Below are positions 23,732 to 34,599 of a stretch of DNA of 64,000 bases, piece by piece. Below the pieces are notes generated by a model. It did no database searches, had not been told where the DNA came from, and saw only the letters and a list, made by a program, of their open reading frames with translations. The position numbers and the translations under genes were made by a program. The DNA is from Rhynchosporium graminicola (Eukaryota; Ascomycota; Leotiomycetes; Helotiales; Ploettnerulaceae): NCBI GenBank assembly GCA_900074885.1, contig FJUW01000002.1, positions 571,001 to 635,000 on the forward strand, in the 5' to 3' direction. The first letter of the stretch is position 1; each line of letters begins with the position of its first letter.

Positions 23732-25673
23732 GCTCATTATATTGTGTTGTGTGATATATGTGGATATGGAAAAGCATTTGTTGGAGTTCGGTATGGAAAA
23801 AATGGATACCACATTTGGAAGGGCATCTGCAGTTGAAGGTGCATAGCCATGGTCGACAAAATGGCCAACAGATGCACCGTCGAAGTTTCATTTTAGACTT
23901 AAGCATCGATTCACTGACCGAAATCCTTGCAAGCTTACTCCGAGGCTGGAAAATGAATTATACTCGATATCGGCACTCGAGGCTTTCTTTGCTGTGCTGT
24001 GAGGCTGTGCAACATGCAGCCACCCCGACTTGCTTTGGGCCTTGGCTGGTAGCTCTTCCTCAAAGCACTCGAGTTTCCAAATTGCTCCCACATTTCCAAG
24101 TAGGTGATTTCGGGAATTGTTTTCGTGCTAGGCACCAAGATCTTCCCAGGATTTACTTTATGAAGGCTGTTGCCGCTGTTTGTTGCACGTTCCGCGTTAG
24201 AAGCTCGACCTTCAACGTGGTTCGCCATTCTCAGTATCTTGATTTTAAAATCCGAACACAACCATCACATGCTTTATAGACGATCTATTTACGATCAATT
24301 TAATTTCCTTTTATGGTGCCGGCTGACGATTCAATTGCCGAGGCAAACAGGTGATGTTGTTTTTTCCATTGCATTGGCGCGGTTATTATGTGAAGCTCTG
24401 TTCTTCTCGTCACTCCATCATCTGAAAGTTCAGGGCATCAAAAGTGGTATTACGTTTCAAGACCTATTATCTGTCATCATGGATGAGCAAATGCGAACCA
24501 TTAGGCTTTGGTTGGGCTTTCTGGGTCGCATTCATTCCCGATTTGGTTATCAAGAGCTGGTGGGCAGAAGTTACCACACAGTCTCCCGATATTGAATTTT
24601 CATAGATCTCTTTGTTTGTGTTTTGTCATGCTATTTACTATCAAGTACAAACTTCATGATGGCATCGTAAGCGCTTAAACCCGTTCTTCATTAGAGACGC
24701 GGCTTGGATGGGATTTGCGTACCCCTCTGTGTAACCGTGTCGTCAGGTCTTGATTGATCGCGTTCCGCTATCACATCCCAGACTCGAAGAATATCTATAA
24801 AAAGTGACTAATGTCACAGAGAAGCCCACGATATCCGGTCCGAAAACTCAGACCTTGATCAGTCGTCATCGACCACAGGGCGCTCACACCGAGCTCTCGG
24901 CTTCTTAGGCGAGGCTGTGTTTGGCCTCACAGAATTACCCCTTGCTCTCACCACACGGAAAACAGCTGACCCTTTGCTGAATAGACACTGCAAGGTGCAT
25001 TTAGAACGTCTCGAAGACAAAGGATTTCGTGCTCCTCTCCCAGCCTCTTCTTGGAGCCTTGTATACCATCACAGATACTATCCTGCAGAACATCGGACCG
25101 TCCCGAACACCATTTAAGCGAATTACCTCAGCCACGGCTCTCCTCGACCTGTCAGCCACTGCAAGACAGCCTTACAACAAAGTCAGCATCCCCTGGATCT
25201 CTACAGACAAAATGAAAGACCAATGTTTTCCTGCTTGGATGTCCTTGGTTATAAGTCCGCCACAGATCCTTGCCCGAAAGTATTCGTGATAGGACTCTTC
25301 CTCTGTGGCATAGTAGGAGCTCATCCTACTATCACATGATGCCTCCATATTCCGCGGCCGGGGTTGGGAATCACCCCGTTACCCTGTATAGCTGTGTACC
25401 GGGGCCATAGGAAGGCAGATGGCTCGTCAATGTCGGTGAGGTAGGTCGCTGGCGGTGTCGTGCGCCTTATCACTGGATCTCGCTGTGAGGCTAACACTAA
25501 TATCTAGTCCATCCAAGCCCAATATGATTTTAGTGAGTCTTTATAGCGAATAGTACATCTCATATAAGGTCTGAGTACCAGCTTCTAGCTTCCCTTCTAC
25601 GCTCTCAAGTTCAGCTTGTCTCATTCGCTGGTTGTCAAGCCTCTGCTTATTACTTAGCTGCACGTTGGACCTT
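23732..25673. other. Intergenic, no gene recognised
   Basis: About 1.9 kb. Overlapping frames on both strands at 23758-24279 and 23935-24261 lack known motifs. I see no RNA gene or repeat of note. The right-hand part is presumably upstream sequence of the next gene. Confidence 0.4.
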
Positions 25674-26554
25674 ATGCGTTTACGGAGCAGTACCAACCTG
25701 GAGCGAGCAGAAACTAGTGCTAGCAAGGCTGAAGGGAACATGGAGGAAGATAATGACTCCACTCGAGCTGTGTGGGGGTCCCCTATGACACAAAGGTAGG
25801 TCAGGACACTTACATGTATCTGCATGATGCAACACAAATCACACTTTCTAAGCACTCATCTTTCTATAGTCATTCTCCAGAACATCATTTTATATCACCA
25901 AGTCCTCCATTAGGAGAAGCAGGACCTTCAAATCCAGCTCCAGCACACTCTCACCGTGGTCAGCAATCGTATGCAGAAAGCCATCATCCTGGCGAAGATT
26001 TTCTTCTGTACGATTCATGGCGAGACGACCGTGCTGATGCCTATGGCTATGAAGAGCATGGAATCAGCTCCCAGTCGCCTCACACTCACAGTCAGAGTGA
26101 CCCCGAACCATACGATACCTCCAATGCCGGCTCCCAACCACCACCGCCAGCTGTCCCTTCACCACCACCAAACGACTACAGACGCAGGACTGCGAACGAG
26201 GAACCCGAAAACCGAGATCGACGTCTGACACCTCTTCAGACATCGCCACCCATTCAGCGCTGGACTCGCGATCCAGGAGCTTGGAGTCCGGAAGCCCCAG
26301 TATCAGCTGAGCGGCGCAGAGAAATGCTGACGAAGGATGTTCCGGATCTGGACTCGAAGCGAGACATGGAGTACGACGATAAGATGCAAACGGATTTGTC
26401 GAAGCTGGCGGAAGAGGGGAGGAAGCGGAAGAGAGCTCGGGGAAGGAAGAGCGCATCGTCTCCTGACTACAGACAGGGCAAGAGGCGAGATCGAGATTCA
26501 GATCGTGATCGTGATCGGAGAGGTGGTCAGCAAGGTACTGGGCAGGCAGTATGA
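25674..26554 (+). CDS. Uncharacterised Pro/His/Ser-rich protein with basic tail
   Basis: Proposed exons are 25674 (or 25740)-25795 and 25870-26554, joined in phase 2 (..SPMTQ|S|HSPEHHF..) across a 74-bp GTAGGT-TAG intron. This gives 268 or 246 aa. The protein is low-complexity. It has a His/Pro/Ser-rich first half (SPPLGEAGPSNPAPAHSHRG), a run of prolines, an SPEAPVSAERRREMLTKDVP segment, then a strongly basic end with RKRKRARGRKSAS and alternating R/D residues (RDRDSDRDRDRR), as seen in nuclear RNA-associated proteins. No folded domain is recognised and no function is proposed. An antisense frame at 26064-26702 with two CxxC pairs is longer, but I judge it a shadow. Further upstream exons are possible. 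Confidence 0.4.
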
Positions 26555-26983
26555 TCATCTTGACCCTTGGATTCACATGAAATAGAGGAACAATGGGATC
26601 GTTTTCGGAAATTTCAAACCAGGGGATGATTTGACGGCACTGGGCGCATTTGCGTACTATTCGGGCTTCAGAGCTGTCGGGCTGAGAATGGCTTGGGAAC
26701 AAGGCGTTCGTCTTGATTTGATTTGGAGACTTCTGACAAGAATTTGAAGAGGTTCACAATATACTTTTTGGGGCGCGGGCGGATGGTATTTCGAACGTTT
26801 TAATGTTGCAACGCCTTTACTTGACTCGTTTCATCACGTTACGTATCTAGCAATTCGATTGCCGCTTTATATAGACATTGCATTTTGTTCTCATAAGAAT
26901 AAGGCGAACGATTCGAAGATATTGCTAGATTTGGGAGTATCTGAATGCAAGACTATTTATTGTCGAAAACAATATACAATCTT
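26555..26983. other. Convergent intergenic region
   Basis: 429 bp between the unknown plus-strand gene and the end of DBP10. No gene was found. Confidence 0.5.
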
Positions 26984-29838
26984 CTACCTCTTACTCCTTT
27001 TGGCAGGACGAGCATTCTTCGCCTTCTTCTGCTCCTGTATCTGCCTCTCCTTATGAACATCACCCGCACTCTTAATCTCCCGCTTTCCAGATCCATCCTT
27101 CCATTTACCCACCCTCTTCTCCTTCGCCTCCTCGACCCTCTTCTTCCTAACATGGAAATCATCACGGTATCTATCAGCCTCCTTCGGCGCCTTCTCCTGC
27201 TTATGCTTATACCGCGTACCCATTCCCCTGCCCACACCACTAGTAGCTCCAGCACCATCTCTCTCCGCTTCACCCGTCCTCGGCAATCGATCAACTTTAT
27301 GCGCCTTGCGCCACCTATCGAAACGTCCACTCTGGAAACTAGCCGCGATCTTTTGTCCACTCTCTCCCCGAATCATCTTCTTTCCCTTCGAACCATCCTC
27401 GTCATTAGCTCGTGCTACGTACTTGCTATTCTTTTTGTCCCATCTCATACCCTTGGCTCGGGCTGGCTCGGCAAAACTCTTGGCGCCGTCGTCGTTGGCC
27501 AGGTCCATTGTTACGTCTCTGGCTGCTTCGACGAAATTCGAATTCTGTGATGCGGTGTTATAGGAGCCGGAGTGGACGCCGTATCCGCGCTCTTCGGCTA
27601 CGTTGAGGTTTTTGGGTGTGTAAGACATGAAGTTCTCGGAATCTTTGTAGGAGAGGCTGCGGCCTTTACCTTTCTGGGCGGTTTTCGAGAATGTGAGTTC
27701 CAGGTCAGCGGAGGAAGCTTCGGACATGTTATCATTGCCACCTCCGGTCACTGTTACTTCCATCTCGTCGTCGTCTTCTTCAGCGACCTTCTCGTCCGCA
27801 TTTTCATCTTCATCCGGGAATAATGATACGTCCATTTCGGCGTCCTCTACGGGTGCTTCGGCTTTGGCAGCTGCTTTCTCATCTTCCTCCTTCTGTCTTC
27901 TCGGAACGATCTTCTCCCTACGTGCTCGCATCATCTCGGCTGCTTCACCGTGCCCAGCTTTGCCCCTAGTGCCGATCTCGAAGACAGTTTCCTGAGGTCG
28001 AAATCCACTGATCCGGGCAAGCATATCAATTCGGGCTTGTTCGGAAGAAGTCGTTGCGTTGTTGAAAAGAGGATGTAATTGCATCCATCCTTTCGATGCC
28101 ACTACCTCCTTCGCTCTGTTCGCACTTTCGCTCGAAGCGGAGTTTCTGGTCTTAATGTAAAGCTTCTCTCCCTTCGCGGCGACGCCTCGAAGGGCACTGA
28201 GATCATCATCATCGCCTAACAATTTGGTAATCCATTCCGAAGTGGCCTCAAGCTTGTCTCGCAATAAAGCACCAACAATGACATCTTCATTGTAATTTGG
28301 TGAATCGCCGCTCTCTCTTCCCATGAGTAATCTCTTGCCAAGAAAGAGTTGTAGATCCAACAGGTAGGGAGCATCTGTATCTCTCACTAGACTGTAACTC
28401 CAACCGCTCTTTCCAGCTCTTGCTGTACGACCCACACGATGCACGAAGATCTTTGGCTGAGGCGGGAAGTCATAGTTGATAACATTGGCCAACACTGGAA
28501 TATCAATACCTCTAGCTGCAACATCAGTGACTACTAAGATATTGCTTCTTCCTGTTCGGAAATCCTCAACTTGTTGATTACGTGCTGTCTGATCTAAAGA
28601 ACCATATGCGTGAGAGACTGCGAATCCGGAAAGACTTAGAAGTGATGCAATGTAGTCGACGTGATGCTTTGTCGCTGCGAAGATGATTGTTGAATGCTCG
28701 GTAGGTTTTTGCCTTGGGTTAGGTCCGCCAGACTCTCGCTTTCGCTTCTTGCTATTTGCATCTGCTGCTGCTCTCATGGCGGCTTCGGGAAGTCCAGTGG
28801 GCATCTTAATAAGATCGTTCAGAATGTGCAATAAAGCTCCTTCTTTCTCGGCACTTTTGACGCTGAAGAATCCACTCTTGAGTTCAGGCGTGATTTTACT
28901 CTCGCCGTCCAGACGCACGAGAACTGGTTCTTGAAGACCAGCTCGAGCAAATTCTACCAATGACTTGGGTAATGTTGCAGAGAAAAGAAGCGTTTGTCGT
29001 GAAGTTGGTAGTGCAACGAGAATTTCACCAAGTTGGGCAGCAAAACCCATTTCAAATAAGCGATCGGCTTCATCAAATACCACGTACTTAACGGATGAGA
29101 GATCCAAAGACATCTCTACTTTCAAATGCAAGAACCGTCCGGGTGTGGCAATAACAATGTCTGGGTTGCCGGCCATAAATCCGAACTGCTCCTCCAAGCT
29201 ATCTCCCCCAACGAGGAGAACGCACTTCAAGTCAGTTCCTCTGCCGAATTCCTTAACAACTTTCAATGTTTGCAGCGCCAGTTCTCGAGACGGTGACAAG
29301 ATCAGAGCCCTGGCCCCAACTCTGGCACTATGCGACTTCAATTTCTCGATCATAGGTATAACAAAGGCGGCAGTCTTTCCGGAACCAGTCCTTGCCATTC
29401 CCACAACATCTTTGTGATCAAGAACCAAAGGTATCGTCTTTCGTTGAATTGGAGTCGGTACGGAGAAACCCTTCCTACCAATGGCCTTGAGCAGATGTGA
29501 ATTCAGACCTGAAGACTGTTAGTTAGACCTGTACAGTTGCGCCACGGAAGTTCCATACCCATGGCCTGAAATCCACCGCCCTTCTTCACGCTCTTTCCCT
29601 TCACATTGGAAGCTTTTCGATTCGAGGCAGCTTGCTTCGCTGCAATGAATGCTTCATCTCCGTCTCCATCGCTCTCCAAGTCCAAAATTCCACCAGCGTC
29701 GAGATCTCCTAGATCCTTGCTGCTGGGAAATGTTGAAGTTACGTCGTCGTCGTCGTCGTCAACGTCGTCCTGGAAAAGCGCATTGGTGATATCGAATTCA
29801 TTCTCTGACACGGCAGGCGAAGAGGCACGGTGAGGCAT
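26984..29838 (-). CDS. DBP10: DEAD-box ATP-dependent RNA helicase Dbp10
   Basis: Nucleolar helicase (DDX54 family) needed for 60S subunit maturation. Exons on the minus strand are 29838-29559 and 29508-26984. The join makes ..[21 protein letters not shown].., the expected GG-F and Q-motif lead-in ([12 protein letters not shown] follows). Length is 934 aa, typical for the family. Motifs in order: I ARTGSGKT, Ia PSRELALQ, Ib [55 protein letters not shown]. The acidic N-terminus (DDVDDDDDD) and the long charged tail with the Dbp10 C-terminal domain (region around [13 protein letters not shown] and [13 protein letters not shown]), ending in a Lys/Arg-rich nucleolar-type signal (ARPAKRSKR), separate it from other DEAD-box groups. 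The ATG at 29838 is the first in frame: the frame is open upstream but contains no ATG. Confidence 0.95.
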
Positions 29839-30475
29839 ATTTCCGGTTATCTGTTGCTCAATTCCTGGCGGGCAGCCAACTATCTCTATCGCCTTATCAA
29901 TTTCATAGATATTTTTTTCCCTCGCGGCCGCTGGCGTTGCGCTATTGACAGCCTTACCAAGCTCAGGCCACTTCTTCCAGCCCTCTGCAGCCCTCCCTCC
30001 ACCTTTAGCTTCCCACGTGACATTGTCACATTCGAATGCCAGAATCGTACCTTTATCAGAACTTCTGATATCATACAAGTGTGGATGTAACGCAATGCAT
30101 AGTGTTCAGCGAGTGCTGGTTCAAGAGATAGAAGAGATTCAAGGGAATCAACGATTGACTCTCTACCCTCCCTAGGCTAGGTAGGTATACATTGGACGAT
30201 TTTCAAAAGGAAAAACTACGCCCACGCATCGCATGTTGAGGCGCTCATCGGGAAACCCCAGTACCCAAGGAACCCACTCCGGGGGTGGTTAAGATTGGCA
30301 CTGATCCACAAACAGTGACGGCACCAGTCAGTGACGGTGAGTGAGTCTACTCCGCGAGTAAGGCTTTAAGATATAAGTAGCGGGGGCTGGCTTGCTTTGG
30401 AGATAAAGCTTCTTGAGCGAACTGGGTAGCTATCAATTCCTTTACCTCGTCTATACTTACAGTATATACTTCACG
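29839..30475. promoter_or_regulatory. Shared divergent promoter region of DBP10 and the MFS gene
   Basis: 637 bp between the two starts. It includes a CTAGGCTAGGTAGGTA tract (about 30174-30189), one of several TAGG-type repeats near promoters in this window, and a GATATAAGTAGC box (about 30369-30380) some 100 bp before the MFS start. Confidence 0.4.
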
Positions 30476-31994
30476 ATGTTTTCAGCAGATGGACTTCGCA
30501 CTTTTGTCTACGGCACCAGGGTTGGCAATGCCGGACCTCCTCCCTTCTTGAAAATCCGTTCCTCAAAGGCGTTTATCACAGGAACTATTGCAATCGCAAT
30601 TTTTACAGTATGTGCTACATCTTTGTCGCATATTTCTAAATCGACTAATCAAGTAGGATATATTTCTCTATTCAGTAGTAGTCCCGGTCCTACCTTTCGC
30701 CTTGACAACTAGGGCAGGTGTTAAAGAAGAGGACGTTCAAGGATGGACTTCGATATTTTTGAGTGTCTATGGAGCAGCTCTTGCTGTCGGAAGCCCTTTG
30801 TTCGGATGGTTCGCTGACAGGTCGACCTCACGGCGTGTGCCACTTCTGCTTGGTTTACTGGCTCTTGGAGGCTCAACAGCAATGCTTTGCGCTGGCTCTT
30901 CGCTAGCTGTCTTAATCGCAGGACGACTTTTGCAAGGCCTCTCTGCGAGTATCGTTTGGACTGTTGGCCTGGCACTTCTTTCCGACACCGTGCCGAAGGA
31001 AGACATTGGCCAAGCGATGGGATACACGGCAGCAGCAACCAGTATAGGGTCTCTTTCAGGACCTCTACTTGGTGGCGTTGTATATGCACACTCAGGCTAT
31101 TATTCTGTGTTTGCTATGGGCTTCGCTATCATTGGTCTAGACATCCTACTTCGTCTCTTTATGATCGAGAAAAGCGCAGCTAAGCAGTGGTTACCTGTTG
31201 CTTCGTCAAATGGACAAGAAATGGTCTCTGGGAACTCTATTATGGACGAAATACAGCCTGCATCAGTCCCGGAAGACTTTGCCCGACTTGAAAAGGCTGT
31301 CAATGGAGCTTCAACAGTGTCCAAAAAGCACCTACCTCCATTGATAGCCCTCCTCCTCGTTCCAAGACTTCTGGTAGCCCTCTTTGGCTGTTTTGTTTAT
31401 TCAACATTCCTCGGAGCACTTGACTCGGTTCTTCCTCTTTATGTCAAGGATGTCTTCGGATGGGACTCTACTGGTGCTGGCTTGATCTTCATCTGTCTGG
31501 TGGTTCCGCATTTGGCCTCACCTCTTGTGGGCGTCTTTTCCGATAGGTACGGCTCCAGACTTATAACCACCACAGGTCTGTTAGGATCGGTTCCGTGCTG
31601 GGTACTCATGCGATTTGTAACCTACAATTCTATTGGCCAGAAGGTTCTCCTTTGTGCTTTACTAGCAATTATGGGAGCCTTTCTGACCCTTGTGATGGCA
31701 CCGTTGATGGCAGAAATCGACCATGCAGTAGCACTGGAGGAGAAGAAAAAGCCAGGGAGCATGGGAAAGAAGGGTGCTGCTGCACAAGGGTTCGGTCTGT
31801 TCAATTTTGCTTTTGCGATTGGGACTTTGATAGGTCCGCTGTGGGCTGGATTCACCGTTGAATCTGCAGGATGGGTTACATTAGGGTGGTCTATGGGGAT
31901 CTTAGGTGGTGTCTGTACTTTCACAACATTCATTTGGACGGGTGGTAGGATCATGCTCAGGGACAAGCACAGGGATGAAGGTGCTGCAGCATGA
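30476..31994 (+). CDS. MFS transporter, 12-TM DHA1-like
   Basis: Proton-coupled transporter; the substrate is unknown. Exons are 30476-30607 and 30657-31994 (phase 0), giving 489 aa. The join reads IAIFT|DIFLYSVVVPVLPFAL and completes the first membrane helix. Motif A between helices 2 and 3 is GSPLFGWFADRSTSRRVPLL, and a motif-C-like GSLSGPLLGG follows helix 5. The central loop (ANG..DEIQPASVPEDF) is short. The second half repeats motif A as SPLVGVFSDRYGSRLI. The C-terminus is short and charged. It resembles fungal transporters of the vesicular-amine/multidrug DHA1 branch. No biosynthetic neighbours are present, so a role in a pathway is not suggested. The start at 30476 is the first ATG of the open frame. 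Confidence 0.88.
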
Positions 31995-32573
31995 AAACGT
32001 GACGGTTGAGACGAATACCTGGGCAATGTATTGCTCTGGGGTATGTAACAATGTTGTACGAAACAATTTCATCTTATCTCTATTCAACCGGAAAATTTCT
32101 CACTTTCGAGAGCTCGAGTCATCATTCGATCTTTGCCGGTTCGAACCTGAACCGATCGGCCAAGCATTATCTACTTCCAGCCCTTCAGTTGCAGACGAGG
32201 CTTTCACTCGGTCATCAATTGACTGTGATAAATCTCAGACCATCTCTACTACTGTAGTTGTTGTCCAAGTAGCTGCTATGATAAAACTTCGGTCGATAAA
32301 CAGCGACTCGAAATACTGCTGCTAGTTCAGCCTGACTTTCACTAAACCCGGTTGATTGCCACCTTCCCCGCGCATACAGCTCGGTTGGCTGCAAGCGACA
32401 TTGTCACATTGCAACCTAAGACGTTCACCGCAACACAGGTATAACTTTTGCTTTATGGTGAGTTCATTTCTTCATTCATACCGGACTAATACTGAGAAGA
32501 TATGAAGCCCTCAAGGGTTTGAATCGGTTCATTGTCGCTACAGCCTGTCATCTCCGTTTCGACAGCTACAACA
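31995..32573. other. Intergenic, no gene recognised
   Basis: 579 bp between the MFS stop and the SurE start. Small frames without motifs. Confidence 0.5.
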
Positions 32574-33753
32574 ATGCGCTCTTACCATGTCGACTTTGGA
32601 TCGCTGTTCTGTGTTTTGGTTCTACTACATATGGTAGTATCTCAGGGCCTAAGTAAAGCGCAGGCCAATCGTATGTTTTCTCCCCATCATCTCCATCATT
32701 TTCTTTTTTGCCATCATCACACCCCAACACTCCCGTCATTCATTTGCAGGCTAAAAAGCGTTTCTCATCTTTCGCGGCAGTCATGCTCCCAGCTTTCTCT
32801 CATGGGTCGAACATCATCATGTCTAATGACGACGGATGGGCGGAGGTTAATCTTCGAACATTCTACAATGCTTTGAAGAAAGCAGGAGAGTCACCGGTTG
32901 TTTCAGCGCCAGCAAAGAACAAATCTGGCACAGGTAGATCTGATTATCTAAACTCAGAATCATTGCCAGAGAAATAACCACAGAATAGGATCTCTTGATG
33001 GCGAACCAGGAATTGTGGAGGACGGATGTGAATTCTACAGCTGTCCACCAGGAAGCCCAGCCACTGGGTGTAACAGCTCTGATCCTAATTTGAACTACGT
33101 GAACTCCTACCCAGTAACTTCGATGGCATATGGAATCTCGACGCTATCCCCCAAGATTTTCAAAGGACCACCAGATCTTGCAGTAACTGGGCCCAATGTT
33201 GGAGGCAAGTCATCGTTTTCTAATGTCTGCGTCGTTGTACTAAGATAATGCAGTAAATCTCGACGCTAGTATGCCTTTTTCTGGAACGATTGGCGCAGCT
33301 GTCGAGGCTATCAAAAGAGGCATTCCAGCGATAGCGTTCAGTGGTGGTAGCGGAGAACAAACAGCCTGGACAGTACCAACCCCAGCCTACTCTGAAATAT
33401 ACGCGCAGCTCGCCACGAACCTCACTACCACATTATTAAAGTCTGGAAAGCCGTACCTCCCTGAAGGAGTCTGGCTGAATGTTAACTTTGCCGCATCAAC
33501 ATCGACATTGTGTTCGAAGGCAAGCGATTTCAAGTTCGTTTTAACCAGAATCTGGCCTGCTATTCCATTCGTCGACCCTGTTGATGTGGAAACTTGCGGT
33601 AGTGATCGCTTGCCGCAGGAGAGGAGAGTAGTTGGAGGAATTGGATGTTACGTGAGCGTCAGTGTTGGAAACCCCAACAAGTTGGACGCTGGAGCAGCAG
33701 CGCAAAGTGTGGCTCTGAAGAAGCTCTCGAAGATATTGACGTGTTTGCCATGA
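32574..33753 (+). CDS. Secreted SurE-like acid phosphatase/nucleotidase
   Basis: SurE-fold phosphatases hydrolyse nucleoside monophosphates and related phosphomonoesters using a bound divalent metal. Exons are 32574-32670, 32781-32933, 32989-33204 and 33254-33753, giving 321 aa. An N-terminal hydrophobic segment (LFCVLVLLHMVVSQG) acts as a signal peptide, so the protein is likely exported. The first strand with the metal-binding acid pair is NIIMSNDDGW. The invariant Ser/Asn region is APAKNKSGTGSLDG, and the downstream active-site loops are VTGPNVG and the FSGTIGAA segment. The third intron (33205-33253) begins GCAAGT rather than GT; this reading is required to join NVG to VNLDASMPFSG in frame. 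The C-terminal half has two Cys positions that could pair (ETCGSD, GGIGCYV). Confidence 0.88.
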
Positions 33754-34599
33754 CATTGAAGAGCTTGGCTGAAATGTGTACTCGAAATCGTTCTGGAAGC
33801 CTAAGTTCATAGCACTCCAACCTAACAGAGAGACTTTATCAGCGACAATCACGCATTCCCGATAATACGAGCTCTTTTTGGCTCTTGAAAGTTGACGGCG
33901 AGCTACCGAGCTCCTTCTAGTTTCTCCTAACACTTAACCGTGTCCCTATTAGAAGGGATCTCAGCTCATGGTGATCCTCATGAGTTTAGGCGCCGCACCC
34001 CTCGTCTTAGTAGCAAGAATCAATCGATCGATTCAGAAGATGCAGCACATTTATGTCTTGATTATTGTCATCATTATACTCGGTAGCCAGCCTGAACGTC
34101 ATGATCATAGAAGGACAGGTAAGATCTATATTCTGCGACGTATGTTTACCTTCGATCATAAGCGAACTTCGTCCTATCTTATGACTACCACCGCGAGATG
34201 ACCTCTTCCATCAAATCATCTTTTTCAACATATCAAATCAAGACCTCCCAGTCCAATTCCAAACAACCAACCTCTAGGACTCAAGGCGTATATGTGCTTA
34301 CTTCTGTCAATGAGCTCACTGTTGCCCGAAGAAGAGCGGCAGTGTAAATTCCAATGTATCGACGTTCGCTGGTAAAGTCAAATGTATCAATGATATGAAA
34401 GGAAAATGAGCGATTGGTGTCTCTGGAATTGGCTTTCCCAAATGGTTAGTACGTGGTATTATCAAGTTACGAAATTATCGAGCTAGATATCATCAAGGTA
34501 GCAGTGACAATCCGTGCGGCCGCTAGCGCCAATCACTTTGCAGAAGGCCAAAAATATTTCTGGCGGGCGGCGGGACATATTTCAGCATACCACCGAACG
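33754..34599. other. Intergenic, DBP4 upstream region
   Basis: 846 bp, with short plus-strand frames at 33968-34201 that look random. The last part must contain the DBP4 promoter. Confidence 0.5.

Noticed and set aside
23758..24279. Plus-strand frame of 173 codons with an F-box-like LSIDSLTEILASL
   Set aside because: Only a short match, with no surrounding F-box residues. The frame is overlapped by equally open antisense frames.
26064..26702. Minus-strand frame of 212 codons with two CxxC pairs
   Set aside because: It lies antisense to a spliced plus-strand frame with clear low-complexity protein composition. No zinc-finger family matches, and the Ser/Pro bias mirrors the opposite strand.
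29839..30078. N-terminal extension of Dbp10
   Set aside because: The frame is open but has no ATG, and the known family N-terminus begins at the ATG at 29838.
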